Source of the DNA: Thermohalobaculum sp039805905
GTDB lineage: Bacteria; Pseudomonadota; Alphaproteobacteria; Rhodobacterales; Rhodobacteraceae
Assembly (NCBI GenBank): GCA_039805905.1
Contig: JBDIVM010000015.1
Location: forward strand, 26,219 to 90,218
Length of the DNA: 64,000 nucleotides
Direction of reading: 5' to 3'
The notes under the pieces are model-generated. The model made no database searches, was not told where the DNA came from, and saw only the letters and a program-made list of their open reading frames with translations. Below are positions 35,140 through 44,448 of the stretch, one piece after another; within the stretch, counting starts at the first letter, position 1, and each line of letters starts with the position of its first letter. Position numbers and translations under genes: made by a program.

Positions 35140-36684
35140 ATGACCGTCACGCTGAACAGCCGCGCCGATTTCACGCTCGAGGCCGCCCGCCGCGTCGCCT
35201 GGGGTGGCGAAGGGGTGGTGCTGGGCGAGGCTTCGCAGAAGGCGATGGCCGAGGCCCGCGCCCGTTTCATGCGCCTGATCGACGACCCGGAGATCACGAT
35301 CTACGGCGTGACCTCGGGCTATGGCCAGCACGCGAAGAACCGGCTGAAGCCGGAGGAGCGGAAGGCACACGCCGCCCGGCCCTCGATCGCGCCGGCCGCG
35401 TCCTGGGGCGACCCGGTACCGGAGCGCGTCGCCCGCGGCATCGTCTTCGCCCGGCTGGCGAATTTCGTCGAGGGCGACGCGGCTGCCAGCCCGGCCATTG
35501 CCAACGGCGTTGCGGCGATGCTCGATGGCCGCCGGCTGCCGCCGGTCCCGGCGCGCGGGCAGGGGGGTGCGGGCGAGATCCTGTCGCTGTCGCACCTGTT
35601 CCTGCCACTGATGCAGTCGATGGCGCTCGGCGAGAAGGACGCGCTGTCGCTGATCAACGGCTCGCCGGCGGCGACCGCGCTGGTGGTCGACGGTGCGCTG
35701 GCCGCGCTGCCCCGGCTCGAGGTCGCGGCCGAGGTGCTGGCGCTGGCCTGCGAGGCGTTCAACACCCCGCTCGGGCACTTCGATGCCGCGCTCGACGGCC
35801 TCTGGAACAACCCGCACGACGCCTGGGCGCTGTCCCGGCTGCGCGAGCTGATCGCCGGCGGCCACGGCGGGCCGCGTCGGCCCTATCAGGCCCCGGTCAG
35901 CTTCCGCATCGCGCCCCGCATCCTTGGCCAGGGTCACCTCGCTGCAAGCATCGCCGGCAAGGTCGCCGGGGAATCGCTCCCCGCCATGTCCGACAACCCG
36001 GCGATCCTGCCGCCGGACGCACGGCACCCGAACGGCCGGGCCGTCTCGACCGGCGGCTACCACAACGCCCAGGCACCGATGGCGCTCGACATGCTGACCG
36101 CCGCCTACGCCAATCTCTGTGTCGTCGCCGAGCGCATGTGCGCAAAGATGCTGGACGGCAACATCTCGCTGATGCCCGCGAATCTCGGAGCGGGCGAGGG
36201 GGGCCGCCCCTATCTCGGCTGCCTCGGCATGGCCGCGACGGGCTATGAGGAGGAGGCGCGGATGCTGGCCACCGCGACCCTGCTGCCCGGCAGCGAATCC
36301 GGCGGCTTCGGCCAGAACGATGTCGCCTCGCCCGTGTTCCTCGCCTGGTCGAAGCAGGAGCGGGCCGGACTGCTGCTGGAGCAGACCCTTTCGGCGCTCG
36401 CCCCGATCGCGGTTGCCGCCCTCGACGTGACCGTCCGCCCGGTTCCGGTTCGGCTCGATGCGCTGGTACAGGCAGTGCGTACTCATGTTCCGCCCGAGCG
36501 CGAGGGCCAGGTTCTTGGTCCCGCGACCGGCGCGCTGGCCGAGTGGCTCCGTGCCCGGGTCTATGCGCCCGGAGACGGGGCTTTCCGGCGGGCGGGGCCG
36601 GCCGAGCTTGTCTCGCCCGTCCCTGCGTTGCATTCTCCGCCCGATCCGCCGTCCCACGACGCCATGCAAGGAGGCCGCACATGA
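35140..36684 (+). CDS. HAL/PAL-family protein lacking the MIO-forming serine
   Basis: Resembles histidine/phenylalanine ammonia-lyases over its length (514 residues): IYGVTSGYGQHAKNRL near residue 50, SLINGSPAATALVVDGA, and SFRIAPRILG. In active enzymes an Ala-Ser-Gly tripeptide cyclises to the electrophile MIO (G-A-S-G-D-L). Here the site reads GGAGEILSLSH, with A144-G145-E146 and no Ser, apparently one residue short. Ordinary MIO-dependent ammonia loss is therefore not expected; it may be a changed enzyme or a non-catalytic protein. The ATG is 10 bases after the acyl-CoA dehydrogenase stop. The last ~30 residues are Pro-rich and overlap the next gene by 4 nt. Confidence 0.85.
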   Translation: MTVTLNSRADFTLEAARRVAWGGEGVVLGEASQKAMAEARARFMRLIDDPEITIYGVTSGYGQHAKNRLKPEERKAHAARPSIAPAASWGDPVPERVARGIVFARLANFVEGDAAASPAIANGVAAMLDGRRLPPVPARGQGGAGEILSLSHLFLPLMQSMALGEKDALSLINGSPAATALVVDGALAALPRLEVAAEVLALACEAFNTPLGHFDAALDGLWNNPHDAWALSRLRELIAGGHGGPRRPYQAPVSFRIAPRILGQGHLAASIAGKVAGESLPAMSDNPAILPPDARHPNGRAVSTGGYHNAQAPMALDMLTAAYANLCVVAERMCAKMLDGNISLMPANLGAGEGGRPYLGCLGMAATGYEEEARMLATATLLPGSESGGFGQNDVASPVFLAWSKQERAGLLLEQTLSALAPIAVAALDVTVRPVPVRLDALVQAVRTHVPPEREGQVLGPATGALAEWLRARVYAPGDGAFRRAGPAELVSPVPALHSPPDPPSHDAMQGGRT

Positions 36685-37559
36685 CCGAGACCCCCCGCCA
36701 GTGGTTCGCCCGCAGCCTTGCCTCGGGCGAGATGATCGTCGCTCCCGGCGTCTATGACGGGCTGATGGCGCAGCTCGTCGCCCGCGCCGGCTTCCGCGCC
36801 GCCTACATGACCGGGGCGGGCACCGCGGCCAGCCATGGCCTGCCAGATTACGGGCTGATGACGATGACCGAGATGGTCGCGAACGCCGCCCGCATCGCCG
36901 CCGCGGCCGACGTCGCGGTGATCGCCGACGCGGATACCGGCTTCGGCAACGAGCTCAACGTCACCCGTGCCGTGCGCGAATACGAGCGCGCCGGGGCGGT
37001 GGCGATCCACATCGAGGACCAGGGCTTCCCGAAGAAATGCGGGCACCTCGACAACAAGGTGATCGTGCCGCTGGAGGAATGGCTGGCGAAGATACGGGCC
37101 GCCGCGGCCGCCCGCCGCGACCCGGATTTCAGGATCATCGCCCGGACCGACTCGCGCGCCCCGATCGGCTTCGACGAGGCGATCAAGCGCGCCAATGCGG
37201 CGCTCGATGCCGGCGCCGACATCGCCTTCGTCGAGGCGCCACAGACCGTCGAGGAACTGAAGGCCGTGCCGAAGCTGGTCCGGGGACCCTGCCTCTTCAA
37301 CCTCGTCTATGGTGGCAAGACCCCGGACATCGACCTTGCCGCGGCGAAAGAGATGGGTTTCCGCCTCGCGATCCTGCCCGACGTGCTCTGGCGCGAGGCG
37401 GTGATGGCGATGGAGCGGGCGCTGGCGGGAATGGCCGCAGGCCGCCTGCCGGACCAGAAATCCGGCCTGCGCGTGCGCGACCTGTTCGCCCGCACGGGGG
37501 CCAGCGAGTGGGACGCGCTGCGCACCCGCTTCTCGGGCGAAAGGCAGGCCGCGGAGTAG
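36681..37559 (+). CDS. isocitrate lyase/PEP mutase superfamily protein
   Basis: TIM-barrel C-C lyase of 292 residues close to methylisocitrate lyase (PrpB) and 2,3-dimethylmalate lyase or oxaloacetate decarboxylase. It has the Mg-binding VIADADTGFGN, the active-site loop IHIEDQGFPKKCGHLDNK with the catalytic Cys in KKCGH, and RTDSRAPIGFDEAIKRA. The start overlaps the HAL-family stop as ATGA, with AAGGAGG at 36668-36674. It would cleave or decarboxylate a 2-hydroxy-dicarboxylate. The precise substrate is unknown; a methyl-branched malate fits the neighbourhood. Confidence 0.88.
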   Translation: MTETPRQWFARSLASGEMIVAPGVYDGLMAQLVARAGFRAAYMTGAGTAASHGLPDYGLMTMTEMVANAARIAAAADVAVIADADTGFGNELNVTRAVREYERAGAVAIHIEDQGFPKKCGHLDNKVIVPLEEWLAKIRAAAAARRDPDFRIIARTDSRAPIGFDEAIKRANAALDAGADIAFVEAPQTVEELKAVPKLVRGPCLFNLVYGGKTPDIDLAAAKEMGFRLAILPDVLWREAVMAMERALAGMAAGRLPDQKSGLRVRDLFARTGASEWDALRTRFSGERQAAE

Positions 37560-37564
37560 GGCGC

Positions 37565-38308
37565 ATGGCCGACAGGCGCCGCACCGCCCTGATCACCGGA
37601 GCCGGGCAGAACATCGGCCGGGCGATCGCGCTGGCGCTGGCCGCCGACGGCTTCAACGTTGTCGTCAACGGCCTGAGCAAGCGGGTGTCCTGCGAGGAGA
37701 CGGCCGAGGCCGCCCGCACCCACGGTGTCGAGGCCATCGTCGCCATGGGCGATGCCGGTACCGAAAAGGGCTGCGCGGCGGTCGCGGGCACCGGCATTTC
37801 CCGCTTCGGGAGGATCGACGTTCTGGTGCACAACGCCGCCATCCGGCCTTCGTCGCCCTTCCTCGATATGGACGAGGCCGAGTTCCGCCGCGTGCTCGAT
37901 GTCAACATGATGGGCGCGTTCTGGCTTTCGCGGCTCTGCCTGCCCGGAATGATCAAGGCCGGCTGGGGAAGGATTGTGACCTTCGCCGGCATGAACGCGA
38001 TCCACGGCTACAATGGCCGCGCCCATGTCTCGGTCTCGAAGCATGGCGCCTGGGGGCTGGCCAAGGCGCTGGCCAAGGAGTTCGGACCGAAGGGGATCAC
38101 GGTCAACTGCGTCTCGCCGGGGCCGATCCGCTCGGATCACGACGACCGGGAGATGACCGACCACATCCGCAGGCAGGTCGGCCGCATTCCGCTCGGCCGC
38201 CTCGGCGAGCCTGACGAGGTGGCGGCGCTGGTGGCGCTGCTCACCTCCGAGCGCGGCGCCTTCATCAACGGTCAGCTCCTGCAGGTGAACGGCGGCGCCG
38301 AAACCTGA
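37565..38308 (+). CDS. short-chain dehydrogenase/reductase fold protein with altered catalytic residues
   Basis: SDR of 247 residues with a nucleotide-binding start (ALITGAGQNIGRAIALALA), the VHNAAIRPSSP strand, and VNCVSPGPIRSD. The catalytic YxxxK is not intact: Lys159 is present but position 155 is Val (HVSVSK), and the usual Ser position (about 142) is Gly in TFAGMNAIHG. SDRs that lack the Tyr exist, for example the 2,4-dienoyl-CoA reductase type. The cofactor site looks whole and it ends normally in INGQLLQVNGGAE. The ATG is 5 bases after the lyase stop, last gene of the operon. Confidence 0.88.
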   Translation: MADRRRTALITGAGQNIGRAIALALAADGFNVVVNGLSKRVSCEETAEAARTHGVEAIVAMGDAGTEKGCAAVAGTGISRFGRIDVLVHNAAIRPSSPFLDMDEAEFRRVLDVNMMGAFWLSRLCLPGMIKAGWGRIVTFAGMNAIHGYNGRAHVSVSKHGAWGLAKALAKEFGPKGITVNCVSPGPIRSDHDDREMTDHIRRQVGRIPLGRLGEPDEVAALVALLTSERGAFINGQLLQVNGGAET

Positions 38309-38356
38309 GGCGCCGCCTGCGCACGGGATGCCGGGCAGGCCTTGCCGGTCTGCGGG

Positions 38357-39265
38357 CTACTGCGATCTCAGCCTCGGGTCCAGCGCATCGCGTACCGCGT
38401 CGCCGAACAGGTTGAAGCCAAACACGCCGAGCGAGATCGCAACGCCGGGCCAGATCGCGATCCACGGCTCCGAGCGGATGAACTCCTGTGCGTTCCTCAG
38501 CATCAGCCCCCAGGCCGGCAGCGGATCCTGCAGCCCGAGGCCGAGGAACGACAGCGACGCCTCGAGCAGGATCGCCTCGCCGACGAAGGCGGTGATCATG
38601 ATCAGATAGGGCGCCATCACGTTCGGCACCATGTGGCGCAGGATGATCCGGGTGTCGGAGAAGCCGTTGGCGCGGGCCGCATCGATAAAGGGGATTTCGC
38701 GGATCGCGAGTGCGCTCGCGCGCACGACGCGGGCGCAGCGCGGGATGAAGGGGATGGTGATGGCTATGATCACGAAATAGACCGAGTTCTCGGCCGAAAC
38801 CTGGTAGGCGCGCGAGATCGATACCAGCGAGAGCGCCATGACGATCAGCGGAAACGCCATGAAGATGTCGATGATGCGCTGGAAGATCAGGTCGATCCGC
38901 CCGCCGAAGTAAGCGCTGCCCACGCCCAGCACCAGGCCCGTAGTCGCACCCACAAAGGCACAGGAGAAGCCCACGAGCAACGCGGTGCGCGACCCGGCGA
39001 TCACGCGCGAGAATATGTCGCGGCCCCATTCGTCGGTGCCCATCAGGAACGGCCAGCCCGGTGGAACGAACTGGAACTCGTACGAGTTCTGCAACGGATC
39101 GAAGGGCTGCACCCAGGGCGCGAAGGCGGCCATGATGATGTACAGCAGCACCACGGCCGCGCCCGCGGTGCCGAGCGGCTGCTTGCGCATGAAACTGCGG
39201 AGTCGCCGCCAGAGGCTCGGTCGGTCGCGAAGGTCCTCGAGCCGGTCGATGGAGGTATCGGTCAT
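38357..39265 (-). CDS. dipeptide-type ABC transporter permease (DppC-like)
   Basis: Inner-membrane permease of the peptide/nickel family. The 302 residues include an N-terminal anchor (LGTAGAAVVLLYIIMAAFAP), the family phrase FLMGTDEWGRDIFSRVIAGS, and further spans. The cytoplasmic coupling loop is IDAARANGFSDTRIILRHMVP (EAA-type), followed by LLEASLSFLGLGLQ. The ATG at 39265 is preferred over an upstream in-frame start at 39310 inside dppB. It lies 10 bp after the DppB-like gene and is the last gene of the importer set. Confidence 0.93.
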   Translation of the reverse strand: MTDTSIDRLEDLRDRPSLWRRLRSFMRKQPLGTAGAAVVLLYIIMAAFAPWVQPFDPLQNSYEFQFVPPGWPFLMGTDEWGRDIFSRVIAGSRTALLVGFSCAFVGATTGLVLGVGSAYFGGRIDLIFQRIIDIFMAFPLIVMALSLVSISRAYQVSAENSVYFVIIAITIPFIPRCARVVRASALAIREIPFIDAARANGFSDTRIILRHMVPNVMAPYLIMITAFVGEAILLEASLSFLGLGLQDPLPAWGLMLRNAQEFIRSEPWIAIWPGVAISLGVFGFNLFGDAVRDALDPRLRSQ

Positions 39266-39275
39266 GGTCCGGTCC

Positions 39276-40244
39276 TCAGCTGTAGCGGATGCGCGGATCC
39301 AGCCACGCATAGAGAATGTCGACCACGATGTTGCAGAACACGAACACCAGCACGATGATCATCACGATCGCCTGCGTCATCGTGTAGTCCTTCTGCGTCA
39401 CCGCCTGTACCAGAAGCCGGCCGAGGCCGTTGAGGTTGAACACCTGCTCGGTGACCACGAGCCCGCCCATCAGGAAGGCGAACTCCATGCCGATGATGGT
39501 GATCACCGGCAGGAGCGCGTTCTTCAGCGCATGGCGGTTGATGATCAGCTTCTCCATCAGCCCCTTGGCGCGCGCGGTCCGGACGTAGTCCTCGCGCAGC
39601 ACCTCGAGCAGCGAGGAGCGGGTCATGCGGGTGGAAACGGCGGAATAGCGGTAGCCGGTGGCCAGCGCCGGCCAGATCAGCATCGAGAGGTTGTAGAGCG
39701 GATCTTCCCAGATGGGCACATACTCTATGGGCGGGGACCATCGGGTTCCCGTCATCGCCTCCGATACGGTCAGAAGGGCGAGAATGATCAGGATGCCGAG
39801 CCAGAAGGACGGCATGGCGATGCCGGCGATCGACACGCCACGGACGATATAGTCGATCCAGGTGTTCTGGTAGACGGCGGACAAAGTCCCGAGCGGAATC
39901 GCAATCGCCACCGAGACGATCGTCGCCATGATCGCGACCTGCAGGCTCAGCTCGAAGCGCAGCCCGATCTCGTGGATGATCGGCCGGCCGGTCCACATCG
40001 AGTCGCCGAAGTTGAAGGTGACGATGCCCCACAGAAACTCGCCGAACTGCACCAGCACCGGGTCGTTCAGGCCGAGAGTCTGGCGGCAGAGGTTGACCTG
40101 CTCGAGACTGTAGTTGCTGGATTCCGCATATCTGAGCTCGCAGATGTCGCCGGGCATCAATCGCGGCAGGATGAAGATGATTACCGCCGCGCCAATCACG
40201 GTCGGGATCATCAGGAACAGGCGCTTGATGATATATTGCCACAT
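39276..40244 (-). CDS. dipeptide-type ABC transporter permease (DppB-like)
   Basis: Partner permease, 322 residues. It has the typical start MWQYIIKRLFLMIPTVIGAA, GDSMWTGRPI, the coupling loop YVRTARAKGLMEKLIINRHA, LLPVITIIGMEFAFLMGG, and the ending YAWLDPRIRY. The loop after the first span (GDICELRYAESSNYSLEQVN) is longer than in E. coli DppB and has extra Cys residues. It is separated from the binding-protein gene by 89 bp holding a very stable hairpin, which probably lowers permease expression relative to the binding protein. Confidence 0.93.
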   Translation of the reverse strand: MWQYIIKRLFLMIPTVIGAAVIIFILPRLMPGDICELRYAESSNYSLEQVNLCRQTLGLNDPVLVQFGEFLWGIVTFNFGDSMWTGRPIIHEIGLRFELSLQVAIMATIVSVAIAIPLGTLSAVYQNTWIDYIVRGVSIAGIAMPSFWLGILIILALLTVSEAMTGTRWSPPIEYVPIWEDPLYNLSMLIWPALATGYRYSAVSTRMTRSSLLEVLREDYVRTARAKGLMEKLIINRHALKNALLPVITIIGMEFAFLMGGLVVTEQVFNLNGLGRLLVQAVTQKDYTMTQAIVMIIVLVFVFCNIVVDILYAWLDPRIRYS

Positions 40245-40298
40245 CGGCCCGGCCTCTTCGATCCGGCGTTGCCATCCTCGCCCCGGACGGGCGGAGGC

Positions 40299-40324
40299 GC
40301 GGGCGGCCCCGGAGGGCCGCCCGC
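40299..40324. repeat. stable hairpin between binding-protein and permease genes
   Basis: GCGGGCGGCCC (40299-40309) pairs perfectly with GGGCCGCCCGC (40314-40324) around a 4-base loop. There is no T tract on the minus strand, so it is more likely an mRNA 3'-end stabiliser or partial attenuator for the abundant binding-protein message than a full terminator. Confidence 0.6.
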
Positions 40325-40333
40325 AATTCGCGA

Positions 40334-41938
40334 TCAGCTGTCCTTGTCGAGCCAGATATGGTCGAGCTGCTGTGCCAGGTAATGGCTCGGCGGAATCTTC
40401 CAGCCCTTCACGTAGGAGCGGTGCGGGTTGATCTTGTACCACCAGAGCGTGATGAACTGGCTCGCCGTCTCGTCGAGGATGCGCTTCTCGAGCTGCCGCA
40501 TCAGGCTGCGCTGCTGCTCGGCCGTGCCCGCCTTCGACAGCTCGTCGTAGATCCGCGTGATCTCCGGATCCTGGACGCCCGAAAACTGCGAGCCGCCGCC
40601 CGGAAGGAAGAACGAAACGTCGGCGATCGGGTTCACGAGCGACTGGCAGTTGAAGTCGATCGAGACGTCGAACTCCCGGGTCTTGCGCAGGATGTCATAG
40701 AACACCGGCGAGGGGTTTACCTGCTGCTCGGCCTCGATACCGACCTGCTTCCACTGGTCCACCAGCCAGGTGCCGACGACCTTGTAGGGCTGGTCGACGC
40801 CGCGGTTGTTGAAGATGATCTTCACGTTCTCGTGGCCGGCCTCCTTCAGCAGGCGGCGGGCCTCGGCGCGGTTCGCCTCGAGATCCTTGCCGTAGCCGGC
40901 GATCTGGACGAGCTCTTCCTCGGTTGCGGCCAGCGGGTGGTTCGGGAACACGATGCCGCCGACCGTCTTCACGATGGCGATGTTCGAGAGGTACTGCGAG
41001 CCGCCCCAGCGGTCGATTGCCAGCGAAAGCGCCCTGCGGACGCGCACGTCGTTCATCGGGGCGCGATCATGGTTGGGCGTCACGATCAGCACGCAGTTCC
41101 AGTCGCTCTCCTGCACGGTGATCTTGTCGCCCAGCGCCGCGACGAGTTCATCCCGCTGCTTCGGCGGGAAGCCGCGGAACTCGATGTCCGCCCGGCCGCC
41201 CTCGATCGCCTGCACGCGCGCCGACATGTCGGTCGCGATGATCGCCTTGAAGCCGTCGAGATACGGCTTGCCCTTGTGATGGTAGTTCGGGTTCTTCTTG
41301 CCCTCGACCGAGGCGCCCGGATCGGCGCTGACGAAGATGAACGGGCCGGTGCCGTTCACGTTCTTCTGGTGCCACTCATAGCCGTGCTCGTCGAGATCCT
41401 TCTTCGAGTAGATGAAGTTGAACGGGTCGGCGAGTGCCGGCAGGAAGGCGCCGGATGGATACTTGAGCTGGAAAACCACCGTGCTGTCGTCTGGCGCGGT
41501 GACCGAGTCGACCATCAGGTAGAAGTCCTTGCGCGCCGAGCGGATGCCTTCGGGCGGGTTGATGATCTTGTTGTAAGTGGCGAGGATGTCTGCCGAGGTC
41601 AGCGGTGTGCCGTCGTGGAAGGTGACGCCGGACTTGATCTTGAATGTCCAGGTCAGGCCGTCCGCGCTGGTCTCGAAGGTCTCGCAGAGATCGCACTGGA
41701 TATCGGTCGGATCCCCCGGATTGTCCGGGTTCACCCGCACCAGCAGGCTGTAGAACGGCGCAATCGGGTGGATCGTGCCGAAGGTCGTCTCGATATGGCC
41801 ATCGAAGGACGGCGCCTCCGAGGCAACGACGAGGTTGAGGACGCCGCCGTACTTCGGCTCCTCTGCCGTTGCGCCCGTCGACAGGGCGGCCGCTGCCGCC
41901 GCGCCGAGGACGAGTTTCCATAGCTTGGATCGCATCAT
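40334..41938 (-). CDS. ABC transporter substrate-binding protein, family 5 (peptide/nickel)
   Basis: Periplasmic binding protein of 534 residues with a Sec signal (KLWKLVLGAAAAAALSTGATA, cut near residue 26). SBP_bac_5 features are PIAPFYSLLVRVNPDNPGD, GLTWTFKIKSGVTFHDGTPL, NGTGPFIF and RRALSLAIDR. GGGAGG lies just upstream; a second ATG three bases in (41935) is better spaced. It lies 87 bp after the DppF-like ATPase gene, with two small hairpins between. The ligand cannot be told: members bind peptides, opines, metals or other oligomeric compounds. The catabolic surroundings suggest an organic nutrient. Confidence 0.94.
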   Translation of the reverse strand: MMRSKLWKLVLGAAAAAALSTGATAEEPKYGGVLNLVVASEAPSFDGHIETTFGTIHPIAPFYSLLVRVNPDNPGDPTDIQCDLCETFETSADGLTWTFKIKSGVTFHDGTPLTSADILATYNKIINPPEGIRSARKDFYLMVDSVTAPDDSTVVFQLKYPSGAFLPALADPFNFIYSKKDLDEHGYEWHQKNVNGTGPFIFVSADPGASVEGKKNPNYHHKGKPYLDGFKAIIATDMSARVQAIEGGRADIEFRGFPPKQRDELVAALGDKITVQESDWNCVLIVTPNHDRAPMNDVRVRRALSLAIDRWGGSQYLSNIAIVKTVGGIVFPNHPLAATEEELVQIAGYGKDLEANRAEARRLLKEAGHENVKIIFNNRGVDQPYKVVGTWLVDQWKQVGIEAEQQVNPSPVFYDILRKTREFDVSIDFNCQSLVNPIADVSFFLPGGGSQFSGVQDPEITRIYDELSKAGTAEQQRSLMRQLEKRILDETASQFITLWWYKINPHRSYVKGWKIPPSHYLAQQLDHIWLDKDS

Positions 41939-41969
41939 TATCCTCCCTGATTTGCTCTCCAGATCGTCC

Positions 41970-42013
41970 GGGGCATTCAGGCGCTGCCCCGTGCGCGTTC
42001 CCCCGTCAGGGGG
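41970..42013. repeat. two adjacent hairpins between DppF-like ATPase and binding-protein genes
   Basis: GGGGCA (41970-41975) pairs with TGCCCC (41985-41990), and CCCCC (42000-42004) pairs with GGGGG (42009-42013). Neither is followed by a T run on the minus strand. They mark the boundary between the ATPase genes and the binding-protein gene in one importer cluster. Confidence 0.4.
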
Positions 42014-42025
42014 CCGTTCTTGTCT

Positions 42026-43056
42026 CTAGACCTCCGTGCAGGCGACCCAGTGTCCGGGGCGGGCCTCGAGGAATTCAGGAACCTTCGATCCGCACGACTC
42101 GACCGCAATCGGACAGCGCGGATGGAACACGCAGCCCTTCGGCGGGTTCATCGGGCTCGGAATCTCTCCCTTGATGATCTTGTGCGCGCGGGCGCGCTCG
42201 ACCGTCGGGTCCGGGATCGGCACCGCCTCGAGCAGGGCCTGGGTGTAGGGATGCAGCGGATTGCTGAACAGCTCCTCGGTCTCGGCCAGCTCGACGAGAT
42301 GGCCGAGATACATGACCGCGACCCGGTGGCAGAGATGATGCACGATGCTGAGGTCATGGCTGATGAAGAGATAGGTCAGCCTGAACTGCTCGCGCAGATC
42401 CTCGAGCAGGTTGATCACCTGCGCCTGGATCGACACATCGAGCGCTGAGACGGCCTCGTCGCAGATGATGAATTCGGGGTTGACGGCCAAGGCGCGGGCG
42501 ATACCCACACGCTGGCGCTGCCCGCCCGACATTTCATGCGGATAGCGGTCGGCGAAACGCGGATTGAGGCCGCAGACGCCGAGCAGCTCGCGCACGCGCG
42601 CCTCGCGTTTCCTCGCGTCGGTGATGATGCCGTGCACCATCATCGGCTCGGCGATGATATCGCCGATCTTCATGCGCGGGTTCAGCGACGAGTAGGGATC
42701 CTGGAAGATCACCTGGATGCGCTGGCGCAGCGGGCGCATCTGCTCCTTCGTCAGGGTGTTGAGATCCTGGCCGTCGAACCAGATATGACCGCCGGTCGCC
42801 TTCTCGAGCTGCAGGATGCAGCGCCCGGTCGTCGTCTTGCCACAGCCGGATTCGCCGACAAGGCCGAGCGTCTCTCCCTTGAAGATGTCGAAGCTGATGT
42901 CGTCGACGGCCTTCACATTGGCGACCACCCGCCTGACAAAGGCGCCCTCGGTCACCGGGAAGTACATCTGCAGGTTGCGCACCCTGACCAAGGCATCGCC
43001 ACGGGCCGCAGCGGCGCTGGCCGCCCCCTCCGTTCCCGGGCTGGCGAAGCTCTGGT

Positions 43057-43060
<4 letters not shown>
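42026..43060 (-). CDS. oligo/dipeptide ABC transporter ATPase (DppF-like)
   Basis: ATPase of 344 residues with Walker A GESGCGKTT, Q-loop VIFQDPYSSLNPRMKIGDII, signature MSGGQRQRVGIARAL, Walker B FIICDEAVSALD, and the switch His in FISHDLSIV. The C-terminal oligopeptide-transporter extension (GCVFHPRCPIAVESCG) has the Cys pattern of iron-sulfur-like DppD/DppF ends. The ATG at 43060 overlaps the stop of the partner ATPase by 4 nt. The N-terminal FPVTEGAFVRRVVANVKAVD is characteristic of DppF rather than DppD. Confidence 0.94.
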
Positions 43061-44052
<992 letters not shown>

Positions 44053-44448
44053 CGCTTCCCGAACGGCACCCGGTACCGTTCGCCCCTGTCGTGCATATCT
44101 CCCACCTCCCGCGTTCTTCTTCTTGGCAGCAGATCGACCGGCATTTGCCAAGCGGGCATCTGCGGAAAAGGTTTCAACAGATTCGAAGACAGCGCAAGCG
44201 GTTTCAGGCCGTGGTATGCCAGTATTCCTCATCAGGCCGGATGCGCGGAACCTTCGATACCGGCGATTTTCCGGCAGGCGGGAAATCGCTGGCCTCCCCG
44301 GTGCCGGCGATATGCGCGGAGCCCGCGCCTCGGGACCGGTGCAGGGACTGGCGGCGGCGGCATCCGCACGCGGGCAGGCTGCCTCGGTGGCATTCGCCGT
44401 GCGGCGGCATTAGGCTGCTCCGGGGATCAGCGGAGCCGAGGAGGCAGC
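44053..44448. other. divergent intergenic region between importer and enoyl-CoA hydratase genes
   Basis: About 396 bases that must hold the promoter of the importer (minus) and perhaps of the hydratase (plus, with AGGAGG before its ATG). It contains one notable stem, GCGATTTTCC (44263-44272) with GGGAAATCGC (44280-44289), 10 bp with one T-G wobble and a 7-base loop. No gene is supported. An open frame on the minus strand here is just the upstream extension of the DppD-like frame. Confidence 0.5.
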
